NCBI GenBank assembly: GCA_047618505.1
Contig: JBLHLB010000147.1
Coordinates: 1 to 9,404 of the forward strand
From: JBLHLB01 sp047618505
Lineage (GTDB): Bacteria > Planctomycetota > UBA1135 > GCA-002686595
DNA length: 9,404 bases
Direction: 5' to 3'
The position numbers and the translations under genes are program-made. Under the pieces are notes generated by a model. It made no database searches. It saw only the letters and a program-made list of their open reading frames with translations, and was not told where the DNA came from. Positions within the stretch are counted from its first letter, which is position 1, and each line of letters opens with the position of its first letter. Shown piece after piece: positions 1 through 6,199 of this stretch.

Positions 1-1301
1 GTCGCGGTGTCGACGACGATCGCGATGGTGTGCAGGGGGAAGATCCCCTGCAGGACCTGAACGCCGACGGCCTGATCACCTGGATGCGCTACAAGGATCC
101 CGAAGGCACTTGGTTGCCGGATCCCACTGATGGTCGTGCCATGGTGGAGGCGGATACCTCGGAGGGAGAACGCGGAGAATGGAAGCTCGTGCGCGAGGCG
201 CGCGATCTGGACGGCGACGATGAGGTCGGCGAGGACGGTGCGCTGAACGCAGTCGTCAACCATAACTTCTCCGCCGGATGGGAAGAGCACCAAGACGAGG
301 TTGGACTGTGGCCCGGCGATGAGCCGGAAGTACGCGGTCTAATGGAGTTTGTCTTGGCCCACAAGAACCTTGTGCAGGCCGTCGTTTACGGCGAGCAGGG
401 CAACCTGGTGAAGGCGCCCGATTCAGTCGCGGACGACGCGCCGGCCAAGATGCGCGTGCCGGTTTGGGGCATTCGCAAGTCCGATGCCACGGCTCTGGAG
501 CGCATCGCGGAACGCTACCGAGACCTGACCGAGAACGAGACAGAGGGCGCGGTCATGCAGCCCGGCTCTTTCCAACGCTGGGCCTATGAGCACCGTGGCC
601 TCCTGGTCGCCTGCGCCCAACCCTGGGGCCTGCCCCTTGAGGTTGAGCAAGACGAGGGGGCGGATGAAGACTCCGACTCGGATACGAGCGAGGAAGCGGA
701 AGAGCCTGAAGAAGCTGAAGAGGTCGAAGAGGTCGAAGAGGTCGAAGAAGCTGACCCCTCCGACGACGCGAAGAACTTGGCCTGGATCGACGCAAACCCG
801 GCGGAAGCCTGGCGCTTCGATGCCTGGGAATCCTTTGAGCACCCGGAGCTGGGCACCGTCGAGATCGGCGGCTTCGCTCCCTTCGCTCGCACGGAACCCA
901 CCGCGGACGAGCGTGCCGACCTGGCCGCGAAGCACTTCGAGTGGTTCCTGACCCTGGCCGACGATCTTCCCATGTTGGAGATCGCGCGCTTCGAGAAGGA
1001 GCAGCTGGGGGAGGGTGTTTGGCGCGTGGAACTCGTGTTGGAGAACACGGGCCGTAGTGCCCTGCAGACCCGCAGCATGGAAATGACGCGCACAGTGCGT
1101 CCCGCCAAGGTGGCTCTTGTGCTGCCCGAGGGCGCGAGCATTCTTGCGGGGCAGGTTCAGAGCACTGTGCAGAACCTTGATCCCGTAGACGGCCGCTTCG
1201 AGCAAACCTGGCTCGTACTCGCCTCTGCATCTACTGACATCCGAATCGAAATCGACACTGACCACGCCGGTGACCTGGCGGCCATCGCGGAGGTGAAATA
1301 G
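1..1301 (+). CDS. M14-type zinc carboxypeptidase-like protein, C-terminal part, probably catalytically inactive (5' end off the window)
   Basis: The frame is open to the left edge (first full codon at 3), so the GTG at 30 is internal and the true start lies outside. The protein aligns with the C-terminal two-thirds of the next gene: a DDDRDG calcium-type motif (12-29), DLNADG, a second acidic motif DLDGDDEVGEDG, then the shared EHPELGTVEIGGF junction (from about 837) leading into a C-terminal beta-rich domain. M14 enzymes use Asn-Arg for the substrate carboxylate, a third zinc-binding His, and a catalytic Glu. Here the Asn-Arg site reads N-H (His codon 261-263), the His position is Gly in an ungapped alignment (390-392), and the catalytic Glu is Gln (618-620, in CAQPW against NELW). 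The HxxE zinc site is off the window. An acidic low-complexity insert (about 645-770) follows the lost Glu site. I infer a secreted pseudopeptidase. The family is clear; the loss of activity is likely. Confidence 0.85.
   Translation, partial: RGVDDDRDGVQGEDPLQDLNADGLITWMRYKDPEGTWLPDPTDGRAMVEADTSEGERGEWKLVREARDLDGDDEVGEDGALNAVVNHNFSAGWEEHQDEVGLWPGDEPEVRGLMEFVLAHKNLVQAVVYGEQGNLVKAPDSVADDAPAKMRVPVWGIRKSDATALERIAERYRDLTENETEGAVMQPGSFQRWAYEHRGLLVACAQPWGLPLEVEQDEGADEDSDSDTSEEAEEPEEAEEVEEVEEVEEADPSDDAKNLAWIDANPAEAWRFDAWESFEHPELGTVEIGGFAPFARTEPTADERADLAAKHFEWFLTLADDLPMLEIARFEKEQLGEGVWRVELVLENTGRSALQTRSMEMTRTVRPAKVALVLPEGASILAGQVQSTVQNLDPVDGRFEQTWLVLASASTDIRIEIDTDHAGDLAAIAEVK
717..750 (+). repeat. 9-bp in-frame tandem repeat coding Val-Glu-Glu within an acidic tract
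   Basis: The unit GAAGAGGTC occurs three times in succession (717-725, 726-734, 735-743), followed by GAAGAAG. It codes an E-E-V run inside a Glu/Asp-rich stretch spanning about 645-770. The complete neighbouring paralogue has no such tract. Nine-base units change copy number without breaking the frame, so the length may vary between strains. Confidence 0.85.
1289..1296 (+). promoter_or_regulatory. Strong Shine-Dalgarno for the second M14 gene, inside the end of the first
   Basis: GGAGGTGA lies within the last codons of the upstream gene; its GGAGG core ends 7 bases before the GTG at 1301. It decides the unusual GTG start and makes the one-base TAGTG overlap a likely case of translational coupling. 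Confidence 0.75.
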
Positions 1302-3085
1302 TGAACTCTATTCTCAAGACAATTCTGGGGGCTGGGCTGCTAGCCACGGCTCTAGGCACACCATCGATCACGGCACAAAGCGATGCTCAAGGGACCCCCG
1401 CGGGTTTCCCCGGCCTGGCTGCTAACCGTGCTCCCGAGGTGGAGATTCCCTGGAACCGACTGCGGCCCTACGCCGAGATCCTGTCGGACTTGGATAAGCT
1501 CGCTGCGCAGTGGCCTGACTTCCTTACCAGTGAAGTCATCGGTCACTCGGTTGAAGGGCGCGAGATGCGCGTCTATACACTGAATAATCCCAGCACAGGC
1601 TCCGCGGAATCGAAGCCGGCCATGTGGGTCGATGGCAACGTCCACGGAAACGAAGTTCAGGGCTCAGAGGTCGTGGTCTACTTGGCCTGGTACCTGATGG
1701 AGAACTACGGCAGCAACGAGCGCGTGACCGAGCTGGTTGATAGGTCTGTCATGTACCTGTTGCCCTCGCAGAACCCCGACGGTCGAGACCGTTGGTTCCG
1801 TGAGGCAAATACGGCGAGCTCTTCGCGTACGGGCAACCAACCCACGGACAATGACCGTGATGGTAGCTTTGACGAGGACATGCCCAACGATCTGGATGGC
1901 GATGGCAACATCGTGCAGATGCGCAAGTACGTTCCGGGCAAGGGCACGCACCGCATCAGCGAAGATGATGATCGCGTCATGGAAAGAGTGCCCAACGACG
2001 GCAAGACGCCGCCGGGTGACTACCTGATCTTCCGCAGCGAAGGCTTTGACGATGACGGCGATGGTCGCATCAACGAAGACGACCAGGGCGGCTACGACAT
2101 GAACCGTGCCTGGCCCTCCTCGTGGCAGCCGGAGCACGTGCAATTCGGTGCAGGCCCCTATCCGCTTTATTGGCCCGAGACCAGTAGCATCGCGCGCTTC
2201 ATCTCCACCCACGCCAATATCGCCGGTGCCCAGAGCTTCCACAATAGCGGCGGCATGATCCTGCGCGGTCCGGGGGCCGAGGTCTACGGGGCCTACCCGC
2301 GCCGTGACTTGACGGTCTATGACGAGTTGGGGCAGGACGGCGAAAAGATGCTGCCCTTCTACAACTACATGATCATCTGGCGTGACCTCTACTCGGTCTT
2401 TGGTGGTTTCGTGAACTGGACCTACGAAGGCCTGGGGATCATCAGCTTCACCAATGAGCTGTGGGTTGGCTCGCGTAACAGCCCCGACAATCGCATCCCC
2501 GGTGGCAACGAAGGGCGGCATTGGTTCGACGACCATCTTCTGATGTCAGCGGGCTTCGTCCCCTGGCACGAGGTCGAGCACCCGGACCTGGGCACAGTTG
2601 AAGTTGGTGGCTTCGCCAAGGACGTCGGCCGCGTGCCGCCGACCTTCCTGATAGAGGAGATGTTGCACCGCAACGCCCTCTTCTGCATTCGCCACGCGGA
2701 AGAGATGGCGCAGGTCGTGATTCACGAGCCCGAGATAAGCGATCTGGGCAACGGGCTGACGGCGATCGACGTCGTCTTCCAAAACACCAAACTGATCCCG
2801 ACGCGTACCGCCCTGGCCGCCAGCAAAGGTATGGGCGTCCCTGACACCCTCTCGATCCAGGGCGAGGGTATTGAGGTCGTTGTCGGTGGTATCCGCAGCG
2901 ACGTGATGCGCCCCGAACGCATGAGCTTCGAGGAATTTACCCCCGCAAGCATCGTGCGCGAAGACGGAGTCGGATCACGCGAGAGGCTGATGGTCCGTTG
3001 GATCATCCGCGGCAGGGGCGAAGTGACCCTTGCCTTCACGGGCGAGAAGGCCGTCGACGTGAGTCGCACCTTCAGCATCGACTGA
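1301..3085 (+). CDS. Secreted M14 family zinc carboxypeptidase, apparently active, with calcium-type inserts
   Basis: A 594-residue exported metallopeptidase that should hydrolyse peptide bonds near the C-terminus of peptides outside the cytoplasm. Residues 1-25 form a Sec signal (short polar start, hydrophobic core ILGAGLLATALG, likely cut after ITA). The M14 features are complete: HGNE at 115-118 (zinc His and Glu), NPDG at 158-161, Asn-Arg at 268-269, third zinc His 314 in QSFHNSGG, and catalytic Glu 386 in SFTNELW. Between NPDG and Asn-Arg sits a long insert with DNDRDG (183-188), DLDGDGN (197-203) and DDDGDGRINED (250-260), which resemble calcium-binding loops. After EHPDLGTVEVGGF (426-438) comes a beta-rich C-terminal domain of about 130 residues. 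The GTG start is supported by a strong Shine-Dalgarno and the signal peptide. It overlaps the upstream paralogue by one base, implying an operon. The exact substrate is unknown. Confidence 0.92.
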   Translation: MNSILKTILGAGLLATALGTPSITAQSDAQGTPAGFPGLAANRAPEVEIPWNRLRPYAEILSDLDKLAAQWPDFLTSEVIGHSVEGREMRVYTLNNPSTGSAESKPAMWVDGNVHGNEVQGSEVVVYLAWYLMENYGSNERVTELVDRSVMYLLPSQNPDGRDRWFREANTASSSRTGNQPTDNDRDGSFDEDMPNDLDGDGNIVQMRKYVPGKGTHRISEDDDRVMERVPNDGKTPPGDYLIFRSEGFDDDGDGRINEDDQGGYDMNRAWPSSWQPEHVQFGAGPYPLYWPETSSIARFISTHANIAGAQSFHNSGGMILRGPGAEVYGAYPRRDLTVYDELGQDGEKMLPFYNYMIIWRDLYSVFGGFVNWTYEGLGIISFTNELWVGSRNSPDNRIPGGNEGRHWFDDHLLMSAGFVPWHEVEHPDLGTVEVGGFAKDVGRVPPTFLIEEMLHRNALFCIRHAEEMAQVVIHEPEISDLGNGLTAIDVVFQNTKLIPTRTALAASKGMGVPDTLSIQGEGIEVVVGGIRSDVMRPERMSFEEFTPASIVREDGVGSRERLMVRWIIRGRGEVTLAFTGEKAVDVSRTFSID

Positions 3086-3095
3086 TCGCTATTCG

Positions 3096-3110
3096 GCTCA
3101 TCAATTGAGC
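3096..3110. terminator. Possible small hairpin between convergent genes
   Basis: GCTCA (3096-3100) and TGAGC (3106-3110) form a perfect 5-bp stem around a 5-base loop in the 43-base gap between the M14 peptidase stop and the stop of the minus-strand LolA-like gene. There is no clear T-tract on either strand, so this is a weak, possibly bidirectional, terminator candidate placed only by position. Confidence 0.25.
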
Positions 3111-3128
3111 ACCAGCGGGGGCGATGGC

Positions 3129-4067
3129 TTAGCGGCCGTCGTCCCCGTTTTCCGTTCCGCCGTCCTCGTCGCCACCATCTCCTTCCTCGCCTTCAGCACC
3201 ACCTTCGCCCGCCGGAGTGGGGGCATTGAGCAGGGCACGAACCTCAGCGGGAAGGGCGAAGGCCGCCGGCAGCAACGGCTCCAGGCTCACGGACGTGACC
3301 GTCGTCGTGATCTCACTGTTGTTGACTTTTGTCACGAGCTTCGTGGCGACCCGCAGGCCCGGCAGCAATTCTTTGTACTCGCTGTAGATCGTCGTCGAAC
3401 GAATCTCACCTTGGGGTGAAGCTTGTAGGACTTCAGCACCGGCGAGCAGGCCACTCTCCACTTCGTAGAACTCTGTGAAGACGCGGTAGCGCAGGGTGGC
3501 TTCGACGTTCAGTACTTGGCCCTGGTCGATGAAGGGCACCAGTTCGCAACGGATTTCATAGCAATCGCGTCCGTCGAATTCCCGACGAGCAACCGTCTCC
3601 ATGCTGCGCATGTGCTTGCGCGTGTGCAGCGGGAAATCGAAGGCGTTGCGCACGCGCTCCTGGCCCGCAACGATTCCATCAAGGATCAGAGCGCCACCGG
3701 TCGGGTGCATCATCCACGTGGTCTTGCCATCGAATCCGATCTGCACCTGTCCCACCTCCGGTACCCTTGAGGTCTGCAGGAATAGGTTCGGTCGCGCCTG
3801 GAGAATGCTGATCGTGCCAGGCTTCTCCGCCCCCGGAAGCATGATTGTGCCGGTCAAAGTGCGTGCCGAGGACTTGTTGATGGCGTCCAGTTCTCCCGTC
3901 GCGCGCAGGGCTTTGCGAACCAAGGCTCCAGCGTTGGGGAGACTAACGGGGGCCTCCACTTCTTCCTGGGAGGTGCTCCCCTGTGCGAAGCCGATGGGAA
4001 ACGCGAGGAGTCCTGTGATGAGGAGCGCGGCGGTGGCGAAGGATGAAAGGCGAAGAGACTTGGCCAT
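3129..4067 (-). CDS. Exported LolA-like / outer-membrane lipoprotein-sorting type protein
   Basis: The frame is open further upstream (ATG at 4169), but the ATG at 4067 gives 312 residues beginning with a textbook signal peptide: MAKSLR, then a hydrophobic core to about residue 26, with cleavage near FAQG. I therefore prefer 4067, although no good Shine-Dalgarno precedes either start. The mature part resembles the LolA/LolB fold group: a repeat-like beta pattern, a TLTGTIMLPG strand, the RPNLFLQ segment and the characteristic FDGKTTWMMHPTGG turn (about residues 112-125). That fold is a concave barrel that carries lipid or lipoprotein across the periplasm. The last 25 or so residues are an extreme Gly/Glu/Asp tail. 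Assignment to the broad family is fairly good; a true lipoprotein-carrier role is unproven, since many such homologues have no known cargo. It is convergent with the peptidases and divergent from the acyltransferase gene. Confidence 0.75.
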   Translation of the reverse strand: MAKSLRLSSFATAALLITGLLAFPIGFAQGSTSQEEVEAPVSLPNAGALVRKALRATGELDAINKSSARTLTGTIMLPGAEKPGTISILQARPNLFLQTSRVPEVGQVQIGFDGKTTWMMHPTGGALILDGIVAGQERVRNAFDFPLHTRKHMRSMETVARREFDGRDCYEIRCELVPFIDQGQVLNVEATLRYRVFTEFYEVESGLLAGAEVLQASPQGEIRSTTIYSEYKELLPGLRVATKLVTKVNNSEITTTVTSVSLEPLLPAAFALPAEVRALLNAPTPAGEGGAEGEEGDGGDEDGGTENGDDGR

Positions 4068-4150
4068 GGCGGATGCGGGACGCCCAGGGGCGCCGGAGCT
4101 GTGGAGGGCTGCGAAAGAGATAGGGGGTTGGGCAGGATAGCGAACAAAGT

Positions 4151-4165
4151 CCGGGGGGTCCCCGG
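4151..4165. repeat. GC-rich inverted repeat in the divergent intergenic region
   Basis: CCGGGG (4151-4156) and CCCCGG (4160-4165) are perfect 6-bp arms around GGT. They lie between the divergent LolA-like and acyltransferase genes. This could be an operator or a 5'-leader hairpin, or chance in GC-rich DNA. It ends just before the alternative minus-strand ATG at 4167-4169. Confidence 0.4.
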
Positions 4166-4202
4166 CCATGTCGGCCCAGGCCCGCTCTTAGGACCCAGAG
4201 CG

Positions 4203-4231
4203 TTGCCAGCCACTTGCTGCGACCCCACAAT
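4203..4231 (+). promoter_or_regulatory. Candidate sigma-70-like promoter for the acyltransferase gene
   Basis: TTGCCA (4203-4208), a 17-base spacer and CACAAT (4226-4231) match the -35/-10 consensus at 5/6 and 4/6 positions. Transcription would begin about 7 bases downstream, almost at the ATG (4240), giving a leaderless or near-leaderless mRNA. Such matches arise by chance, so confidence is low. Confidence 0.25.
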
Positions 4232-4239
4232 AGGGGTCC

Positions 4240-5424
4240 ATGCGGCGTAACCTGACCTTGACCTGGGCGAAGACGCTCGTGGGGACCTATTACCAGTTTG
4301 TCTCGATCGGAGCAGCCGGTGCCGGTGCAGGACCCCTGGTCGCCGTTTCGAATCACACCAATGGGATGGTGGATGGTTTGATTCTGATCCGCGCAGCAAA
4401 CCGCCCCCTGCGATTCCTGGTGAAGCGGGAGCTACTGCGCATGCCCGTTCTTGGTTGGGTCGTGCGCGGAACTGGAGCTGTGCCTGTCTATCGCAGGAAA
4501 GACAATGTGCCGACTTCCTGGAACGACGGCGTCTTCGAGGAGATCTATCGATCCCTAGGGAAGGGTGACGCCATCGGGATCTTCCCAGAGGGAACGAGTC
4601 ACTTGGATGCGGGCATTCGTCCCCTACGGACTGGAGCTGCGCGCATCGCGCTGGGTGCGGAGGAGGCCCGCGACTGGAGCCTCAACATCCGCATCGTGCC
4701 CGTCGGGATTCACTATGAGGAACGCTGCACCATGGGCTCGCGTGTGCTCACGGTTGTGGGGGAGGCAGTCGAGATTGCGGCCCACCGAGCCCAGCACCAC
4801 GCCGCTCCCTGGGATACTGCCCTGGAGGTGACGGCGGAGATTCACCGGGCCCTGGAGGCTGTGCGAGTGGAATCGCTTGAGGCGGACGCGGCGCCATTAA
4901 TCGGCCTGGTGTTGGATGAACTCGAAGCGGGAAGCTTGAGTCACGGGGACGCCCCGGAGGCATTGAACCGCTTGGTCGCGGGTTGGCGTGGACTCCTTGG
5001 GGAGGATGAGGTCGCCGCCCGTGCACTCCTGCAGCGACTGCGCGAGACGAGCGCTGCGCGCATGCCTCGGGGGGCAGCGATGATCGGCTCCGTGTTCGTG
5101 CGCTGGCTTGCCATAATCCTTTGGTTTGGCCCCGTGGCATTGGTTGCCCTGCTGCATCGAGTCTTGCCTCTACCTGTGGATAAGCGTGCCTCGATCCTGC
5201 TCTTGACCGGTTCCGTGCTGTTTCCTCTTTGGCTGCTGCTGATCTGTTGGTGGGTTGGAGGGAGTTACGGGAGCTCCCTTGGGCTGCTCAGCGCGTCCGT
5301 ACTCCTGGGGAGCGCGGGCTTGGCTTGGCACGACTCCCGGGCCAAACAGAAACGCGCGCTCCCCAGCCAAGCAGCCGAGGAACGCGCGCGCATCGCGGAG
5401 GAACTCCGCGGTCGATCGATCTAA
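4240..5424 (+). CDS. Membrane-anchored PlsC-type (LPLAT) glycerolipid acyltransferase
   Basis: This 394-residue protein probably transfers an acyl group to glycerol-3-phosphate or a lysophospholipid at the inner membrane. The four acyltransferase blocks appear in order: SNHTNGMVD (38-45, catalytic His39 and Asp45), GAVPVYRR (79-86), IFPEGTSH (114-121) and IVPVGIHYE (152-160). His and Asp are separated by five residues rather than the usual four of bacterial PlsC. From memory this spacing, with Asn after His, also occurs in the Sct1/Gat1-like branch. A helical linker (about 195-275) leads to three hydrophobic segments (about 281-306, 317-339, 344-363) and a charged, basic-acidic tail. There is no signal peptide. 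The ATG at 4240 is preceded by AGGGG only a few bases away, a poorly spaced ribosome binding site. The gene is divergent from the LolA-like gene, so both may serve envelope lipid biogenesis. The acyl acceptor cannot be told from sequence. Confidence 0.88.
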   Translation: MRRNLTLTWAKTLVGTYYQFVSIGAAGAGAGPLVAVSNHTNGMVDGLILIRAANRPLRFLVKRELLRMPVLGWVVRGTGAVPVYRRKDNVPTSWNDGVFEEIYRSLGKGDAIGIFPEGTSHLDAGIRPLRTGAARIALGAEEARDWSLNIRIVPVGIHYEERCTMGSRVLTVVGEAVEIAAHRAQHHAAPWDTALEVTAEIHRALEAVRVESLEADAAPLIGLVLDELEAGSLSHGDAPEALNRLVAGWRGLLGEDEVAARALLQRLRETSAARMPRGAAMIGSVFVRWLAIILWFGPVALVALLHRVLPLPVDKRASILLLTGSVLFPLWLLLICWWVGGSYGSSLGLLSASVLLGSAGLAWHDSRAKQKRALPSQAAEERARIAEELRGRSI

Positions 5425-5427
5425 GTC

Positions 5428-5814
5428 CTAGAGGAAGAAGCTCAGGCCAACGTAGGCCAGGAATCCATCCGGCTTCACCTCAGCATCGACCGGGAACATC
5501 AAGCCGCCAGCGTTAGGCGGAGTCAAGACGACCGTGTCGTCACTGGAGTCCAGGGGGAATTCATAGGTCGCGCCGAAGCCGAAGGCCCAGGGGCACCACC
5601 GGATCGGCATCAAAGTTTCGGTACTCAAACAGCAGTCCGAGGGACCATGAGTGGGTGACGGAGTGCGAAGAGCGCAGCCGCCACCGTAGTTGGGTTCAAA
5701 ATTGGTGGATGCGCTTCCGTCGCCGGGGGTGGGGTCATTGAGGCGGACCGCAGCCTCGTAGGCAGCCCAGTCGGTGGAAACAGTGATCTTGTTCGTGCCT
5801 TTTCTGACCTGCGA
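5428..5814 (-). pseudogene. Frameshifted remnant of an outer-membrane beta-barrel protein gene
   Basis: The reading frame ending at the TAG at 5428-5430 ends in FLAYVGLSFFL, an aromatic-rich final strand as in outer-membrane barrels, preceded by GFGATYEFPLD. Followed upstream, the same frame also reads ITVSTDWAAYEAAVRLNDP and NFEPNYGGG (about 5800-5678). Between them (about 5685-5590) that frame makes no sense, but another minus-strand frame gives SVTHSWSLGLLFEYRNFDAD, a clear amphipathic barrel strand pair. Two compensating shifts are therefore needed for one continuous barrel. An in-frame TAA at 5817-5815 blocks further extension. In the third frame a TTG at 5894 is followed by a signal-like stretch (CLTLALASC), perhaps the original start, which would imply a third shift. 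The gene is convergent with the acyltransferase, 3 bases apart. It is either a decaying gene or an intact gene spoiled by assembly errors. Confidence 0.55.
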
Positions 5815-6053
5815 TTATGCGTCGTGCTTGAGAGGGGCTGGCAGGAGGCGAGCGCGAGTGTGAGGCAGCCCGGGAGGGCATAGACGGGCTTCAAGATGAG
5901 AGTGCTCCCGTAGAATAGCCCCCCAGAGAGGGCGCGCACGTGGTTGGCGACAAGTGGGGAGGGGAGCGGGGAAGCCAAGGCAAGCTTCTCCGAGTGGTGC
6001 GCCGATTTAGCGGCCAGACATGTCCAGGATCAAGGACAGGGGGCTCTCCCGCA

Positions 6054-6074
6054 CCCCTAGCTGCCCTATGGGGG
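6054..6074 (+). repeat. Hairpin with one-base bulge upstream of the sigma gene
   Basis: CCCCTAG (6054-6060) can pair with CTATGGGG (6066-6073) if the T at 6069 is bulged out, giving a 7-bp stem around a short loop. It sits just upstream of a perfect inverted repeat (6077-6100), so the two could form consecutive hairpins in the leader transcript, if one is made. Confidence 0.35.
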
Positions 6075-6076
6075 AT

Positions 6077-6100
6077 TGAAACGACTTGGAGTTCGTTTCA
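6077..6100. promoter_or_regulatory. Perfect 8+8 inverted repeat, candidate operator or leader hairpin
   Basis: TGAAACGA (6077-6084) and TCGTTTCA (6093-6100) are exact reverse complements separated by 8 bases. The arms are moderate in GC, unlike the surrounding DNA, and lie 100 bases upstream of the sigma gene start. The 16-base centre spacing suits a dimeric regulator on one DNA face; a transcript would form an 8-bp stem. There is no T-tract after it, so it is not a classical terminator. Confidence 0.5.
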
Positions 6101-6190
6101 TTCCTTGATCACCGTCTGGTGTCGAATCGATTGCCGGACCAGGAGGTCGTCAATAACTGGCGCTCCTGATGCGGTTTTCCCGTCACAATC

Positions 6191-6194
6191 GGAG
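6191..6194 (+). promoter_or_regulatory. Ribosome binding site selecting the GTG start of the sigma gene
   Basis: GGAG ends 5 bases before the GTG at 6200. An ATG at 6221, seven codons in, is the alternative start; it has only a weak GGA before it. The sigma domain begins after both, so the choice does not affect function. Confidence 0.5.
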
Positions 6195-6199
6195 CCGCC

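Larger units (their letters stand above)
5815..6199. other. Gene-poor upstream region of the sigma gene
   Basis: About 385 bases separate the beta-barrel remnant from the sigma gene. Open frames here have no recognisable protein features. The region holds a possible decayed signal-peptide segment on the minus strand (about 5850-5894), a GACATGTC palindrome (6018-6025 or thereabouts), and the two hairpins listed separately. It should contain the promoter of the sigma gene, but I could not pick out a convincing one. Confidence 0.5.

Noticed and set aside
423..1265. Long open frames on the minus strand opposite the first M14 gene (also 553-1230 and 584-1141)
   Set aside because: They lie opposite a well-supported gene, show Arg/Ser/Pro-rich composition typical of antisense frames in GC-rich DNA, and have no domain signal.
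1664..2536. 290-residue minus-strand open frame opposite the second M14 gene
   Set aside because: It mirrors the codon pattern of the complete peptidase gene on the other strand; its Val/Ala-rich sequence shows no recognisable motif.
4067..4169. N-terminal extension of the LolA-like protein from the ATG at 4169
   Set aside because: It would bury the signal peptide behind 34 residues of Pro-rich sequence and has no ribosome binding site; the ATG at 4067 fits an exported protein.
5625..5978. 117-residue minus-strand open frame taken as an intact gene
   Set aside because: Most of it reads as Pro/Arg/Ser-rich noise where the neighbouring frames carry the barrel-like sequence; only a possible signal-like piece (about 5850-5894) may belong to the pseudogene.
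6077..6120. TGAAAC as the -35 box of an ECF-type promoter for autoregulation
   Set aside because: No CGTC-like -10 box lies at 16-17 bases; the nearest is about 30 bases away. The palindromic context explains the hexamer better.
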